A DNA stretch of 5,932 nucleotides from Clostridiales bacterium. GTDB lineage: Bacteria; Bacillota; Clostridia; Oscillospirales; Oscillospiraceae. The notes under the pieces were generated by a model that saw only the letters and a program-made list of their open reading frames with translations, was not told where the DNA came from and searched no databases. The position numbers and the translations under genes were made by a program. Below are positions 5,264 through 5,932 of the stretch, in pieces (position 1 is the stretch's first letter; each line of letters begins with the position of its first letter). The DNA is taken from positions 1 through 5,932 of the forward strand of contig JAAYWX010000171.1 in the NCBI GenBank assembly GCA_012516225.1. Reading direction: 5' to 3'.

Positions 5264-5932
5264 ATGCTTCTTAAAGATATGATTATTGATCTGTGCGGAC
5301 TGCCCGCTCCCGCCGGTTTTGAAGAAAAAGCCTTTTCCCGTATAAAGGAACTGATATTACCCTTTGCCGATGAAGTAACTTCCGATGCCATGGGCAATCT
5401 CATCGCTGTGAAAAGATGTGGAAAGCCAAATGCAAAGAAACTTTTGCTTGATGCCCATATGGATGAAATCGGGCTTATAGTGACAGGCATTGAAAAAGGA
5501 TTTCTGAGATTTTCAAATATCGGCGGCATGGATCCGCGTATGCTCCCAGCACGCGAAATAAAAGTGCTGACTGACCCTCCTATTTTCGGAGTCATCGACA
5601 CTATGCCGCCCCATGCGCTTTCTTTTTCAGATATGGACAAGGCCATCGACTCGGAGAAGCTTTTTATAGACATCGGCCTAAGCGATGAGGAAGCAAAAAA
5701 GCGCGTCCCGCTCGGAACACCTGCAATATTCGCAGGCGGCGTTGATGAACTTAAGGACGGTATAATCTGCGGGAAAGCCCTTGATGACCGCTCCTGTGTC
5801 GCTATTATTTTAAAAGTTATGGAGAACCTATGCGCCAAAGACCTTAACGCTGATATATACTGTCTTATCAGCACACAGGAGGAACTTGGAACACGTGGTG
5901 CCATAGTTGGCGCATATGGTATAAACCCAGAC
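5264..5932 (+). CDS. M42 family metallopeptidase (glutamyl aminopeptidase-like), 3' end outside window
   Basis: Peptidase family M42: two-metal, cytoplasmic aminopeptidases that usually assemble into large tetrahedral dodecamers and trim peptides. The first 223 residues are present; family members run to about 340-360. Seen here: N-terminal LCGLPAPAGFE (10-20), DAHMDEIGLIV (63-73) with metal ligand H65 and likely catalytic D67, FSNIGGMDPRMLPAR (83-97), then the PDZ-like insert region (about 70-165), GKALDDRSCV (170-179) with the bridging Asp in the DD pair, and STQEELGTRGA (203-213) with E206 as expected base and E207 as ligand. The last metal ligands (an Asp and a His) would lie beyond the edge. 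The ATG at 5264 has GGAGG five bases upstream; a GTG at 5237 is in frame but has no ribosome binding site. It lies 112 bases after murD on the same strand. Exact substrate (Glu/Asp or broader) cannot be told, so no symbol is given. Confidence 0.93.
   Translation, partial: MLLKDMIIDLCGLPAPAGFEEKAFSRIKELILPFADEVTSDAMGNLIAVKRCGKPNAKKLLLDAHMDEIGLIVTGIEKGFLRFSNIGGMDPRMLPAREIKVLTDPPIFGVIDTMPPHALSFSDMDKAIDSEKLFIDIGLSDEEAKKRVPLGTPAIFAGGVDELKDGIICGKALDDRSCVAIILKVMENLCAKDLNADIYCLISTQEELGTRGAIVGAYGINPD

Noticed and set aside
5164..5904. A 246-codon open frame on the minus strand, longer than some real genes here.
   Set aside because: The plus strand encodes clear M42 peptidase motifs across the same bases. 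The antisense product is serine- and arginine-rich low-information sequence.

Overview
The window looks like chromosomal housekeeping DNA from a low-to-mid GC Firmicute, most likely a member of the Clostridia (inference). The grounds are an RNase J of B. subtilis J1 type and length, strong GGAGG-type ribosome binding sites, sigma-A-like promoters with 17-base spacers, a clostridial-looking MurD with a GSDGKTT P-loop, and an M42 aminopeptidase. I see no phage, IS, CRISPR, rRNA or tRNA sequence. No novel defence or mobile system is apparent.

Layout. Positions 1-133 are AT-rich and carry two candidate leftward promoters for a gene beyond the left edge. A hairpin at 134-159 is the likely terminator of the leftward genes. 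Leftward (minus strand), in order of transcription, come rpe (3467-2815, broken by a frameshift near 3120), recR (2750-2151) and RNase J (1875-217). The RNase J gene has its own candidate promoter and a leader of over 200 bases. A 301-base divergent region (3468-3768) separates rpe from murD. It holds face-to-face promoters for both genes and an unusual density of palindromes and hairpins on the rpe side. Rightward are murD (3769-5151), a GC-rich 112-base spacer, and an M42 metallopeptidase gene (from 5264) that runs off the right edge.

How the genes fit together. They serve separate core functions: pentose phosphate metabolism (Rpe), RecFOR recombination repair (RecR), RNA turnover (RNase J), peptidoglycan precursor synthesis (MurD) and peptide breakdown (M42). 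The minus-strand trio may be partly co-transcribed. murD and the peptidase may share a transcript, since no terminator is visible between them.

The points most worth a second look are the rpe frameshift, with every catalytic residue still encoded; the structured rpe leader, where two alternative pairings share one arm; the long RNase J leader with an in-frame N-terminal extension; and the GC-rich spacer after murD, which could be a dispersed repeat.
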